Source: an uncultured Collinsella sp. (GTDB lineage Bacteria > Actinomycetota > Coriobacteriia > Coriobacteriales > Coriobacteriaceae). Taken from it: 30,903 bases of DNA. The stretch spans positions 1-30,903 of the forward strand of contig CABRHW010000025.1 in assembly GCA_902470765.1 (NCBI GenBank), given 5' to 3'. Below the pieces are notes generated by a model. The model was given only the letters and a program-made list of their open reading frames with translations. It was not told where the DNA came from and made no database searches. Below, piece by piece: positions 30,689 to 30,903 of the stretch (the first letter of the stretch is position 1; every line of letters begins with the position of its first letter). A program made the translations under genes and the position numbers.

Positions 30689-30745
30689 CGCATCTTTTTG
30701 AGCTTCGGGCCTGCTAACGTGCCCTGCTCATGGAGAGCGATTGTT

Positions 30746-30784
30746 ACGGGGGTGTTTCGCTTTTATGCGGAATGCCCCCGTTTA
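30746..30784 (+). terminator. Probable hisS terminator
   Basis: ACGGGGG (30746-30752) pairs with CCCCCGT (30775-30781). The inner TTTCGC/GCGGAA stem has one G-U pair. TTTA follows. The remaining bases to 30903 show no gene that I can support. Confidence 0.65.
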
Positions 30785-30903
30785 CGTATGCCGCCCACCG
30801 AGAAATACGACCATTTAGGGCAAAAACCTTTGCAATGCAGAAAATACTGGTTGATTTTCAATCTCAACGCAACAGCCTGAACGGACCCCGCGTTTCCGCA
30901 GCT

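Noticed and set aside
30785..30903. Possible small gene or repeat at the window's right edge
   Set aside because: No frame with a ribosome site and no palindrome is visible. I could not confirm repetition from a single copy.

Overview
The window looks like a chromosomal segment of a Coriobacteriia (Actinomycetota) gut bacterium, most likely Collinsella or a close relative. This rests on high G+C with G/C-rich third positions, tRNA genes that encode their own CCA, a Gram-positive type SOS box (GAAC-N4-GTTC), and a mix of actinobacterial-type housekeeping genes. It is an inference, not a database result. There is no phage, plasmid, rRNA or CRISPR.

Layout. 1-312: tRNA-Leu(CAG), terminator, and the first copy of an unusual tRNA-linked palindromic element. 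376-2636: SPFH membrane protein, rlmH and proC. 2643-4362: a MITE-like palindrome, an easily missed 57-codon membrane protein gene on the minus strand, and serS. 4463-4913: a LexA-type box in front of an unknown gene. 4950-5994: three tandem tRNA-Arg(ACG) genes, two followed by the same element. 6119-8560: an 813-residue unknown protein with C-terminal TPR-like helices. 8610-9041: tRNA-Ser(GCT) with a fourth, sequence-divergent but structure-conserving copy. 9066-15764: cell-envelope and phosphate signalling, with a D-Ala-D-Ala carboxypeptidase facing a VanRS-like pair, then pstB with a PhoBR-like pair. 15960-18024: a three-gene regulator cassette (chain-length protein, tyrosine kinase, PHP phosphatase) without glycosyltransferases in the window. 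18064-20792: GNAT acetyltransferase and htpG. 20800-21161: an array of palindromes and an operator-like dyad. 21270-26240: two tandem YhgE/Pip membrane proteins. 26441-29070: EamA transporter, M20 amidohydrolase and the tail of a lost MFS gene. 29106-29308: three more large palindromes. 29375-30688: hisS.

Most notable observation. Behind tRNA-Leu, two tRNA-Arg and tRNA-Ser lies a unit of almost constant size (189-191 bp from CCA to CCA). It contains an inverted copy of the local tRNA's T-arm/acceptor end, a shared core with three hairpins, a direct copy of the local tRNA 3' end including CCA, and a second copy of the local terminator. The core stems change in a compensatory way between copies, so a fold is conserved while the outer ends follow whichever tRNA sits next to them. 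One tRNA-Arg has no element, and two loci carry a leftover left end behind the second terminator. I know of no established mechanism that gives this pattern.

How the genes work together. The functional blocks are translation (tRNAs, serS, hisS, rlmH), envelope sensing and remodelling (S11 carboxypeptidase with VanRS-like regulators, kinase/phosphatase cassette, YhgE pair), phosphate response (pstB, PhoBR-like) and stress (htpG, possible SOS gene). Intergenic spaces are unusually rich in large perfect palindromes.
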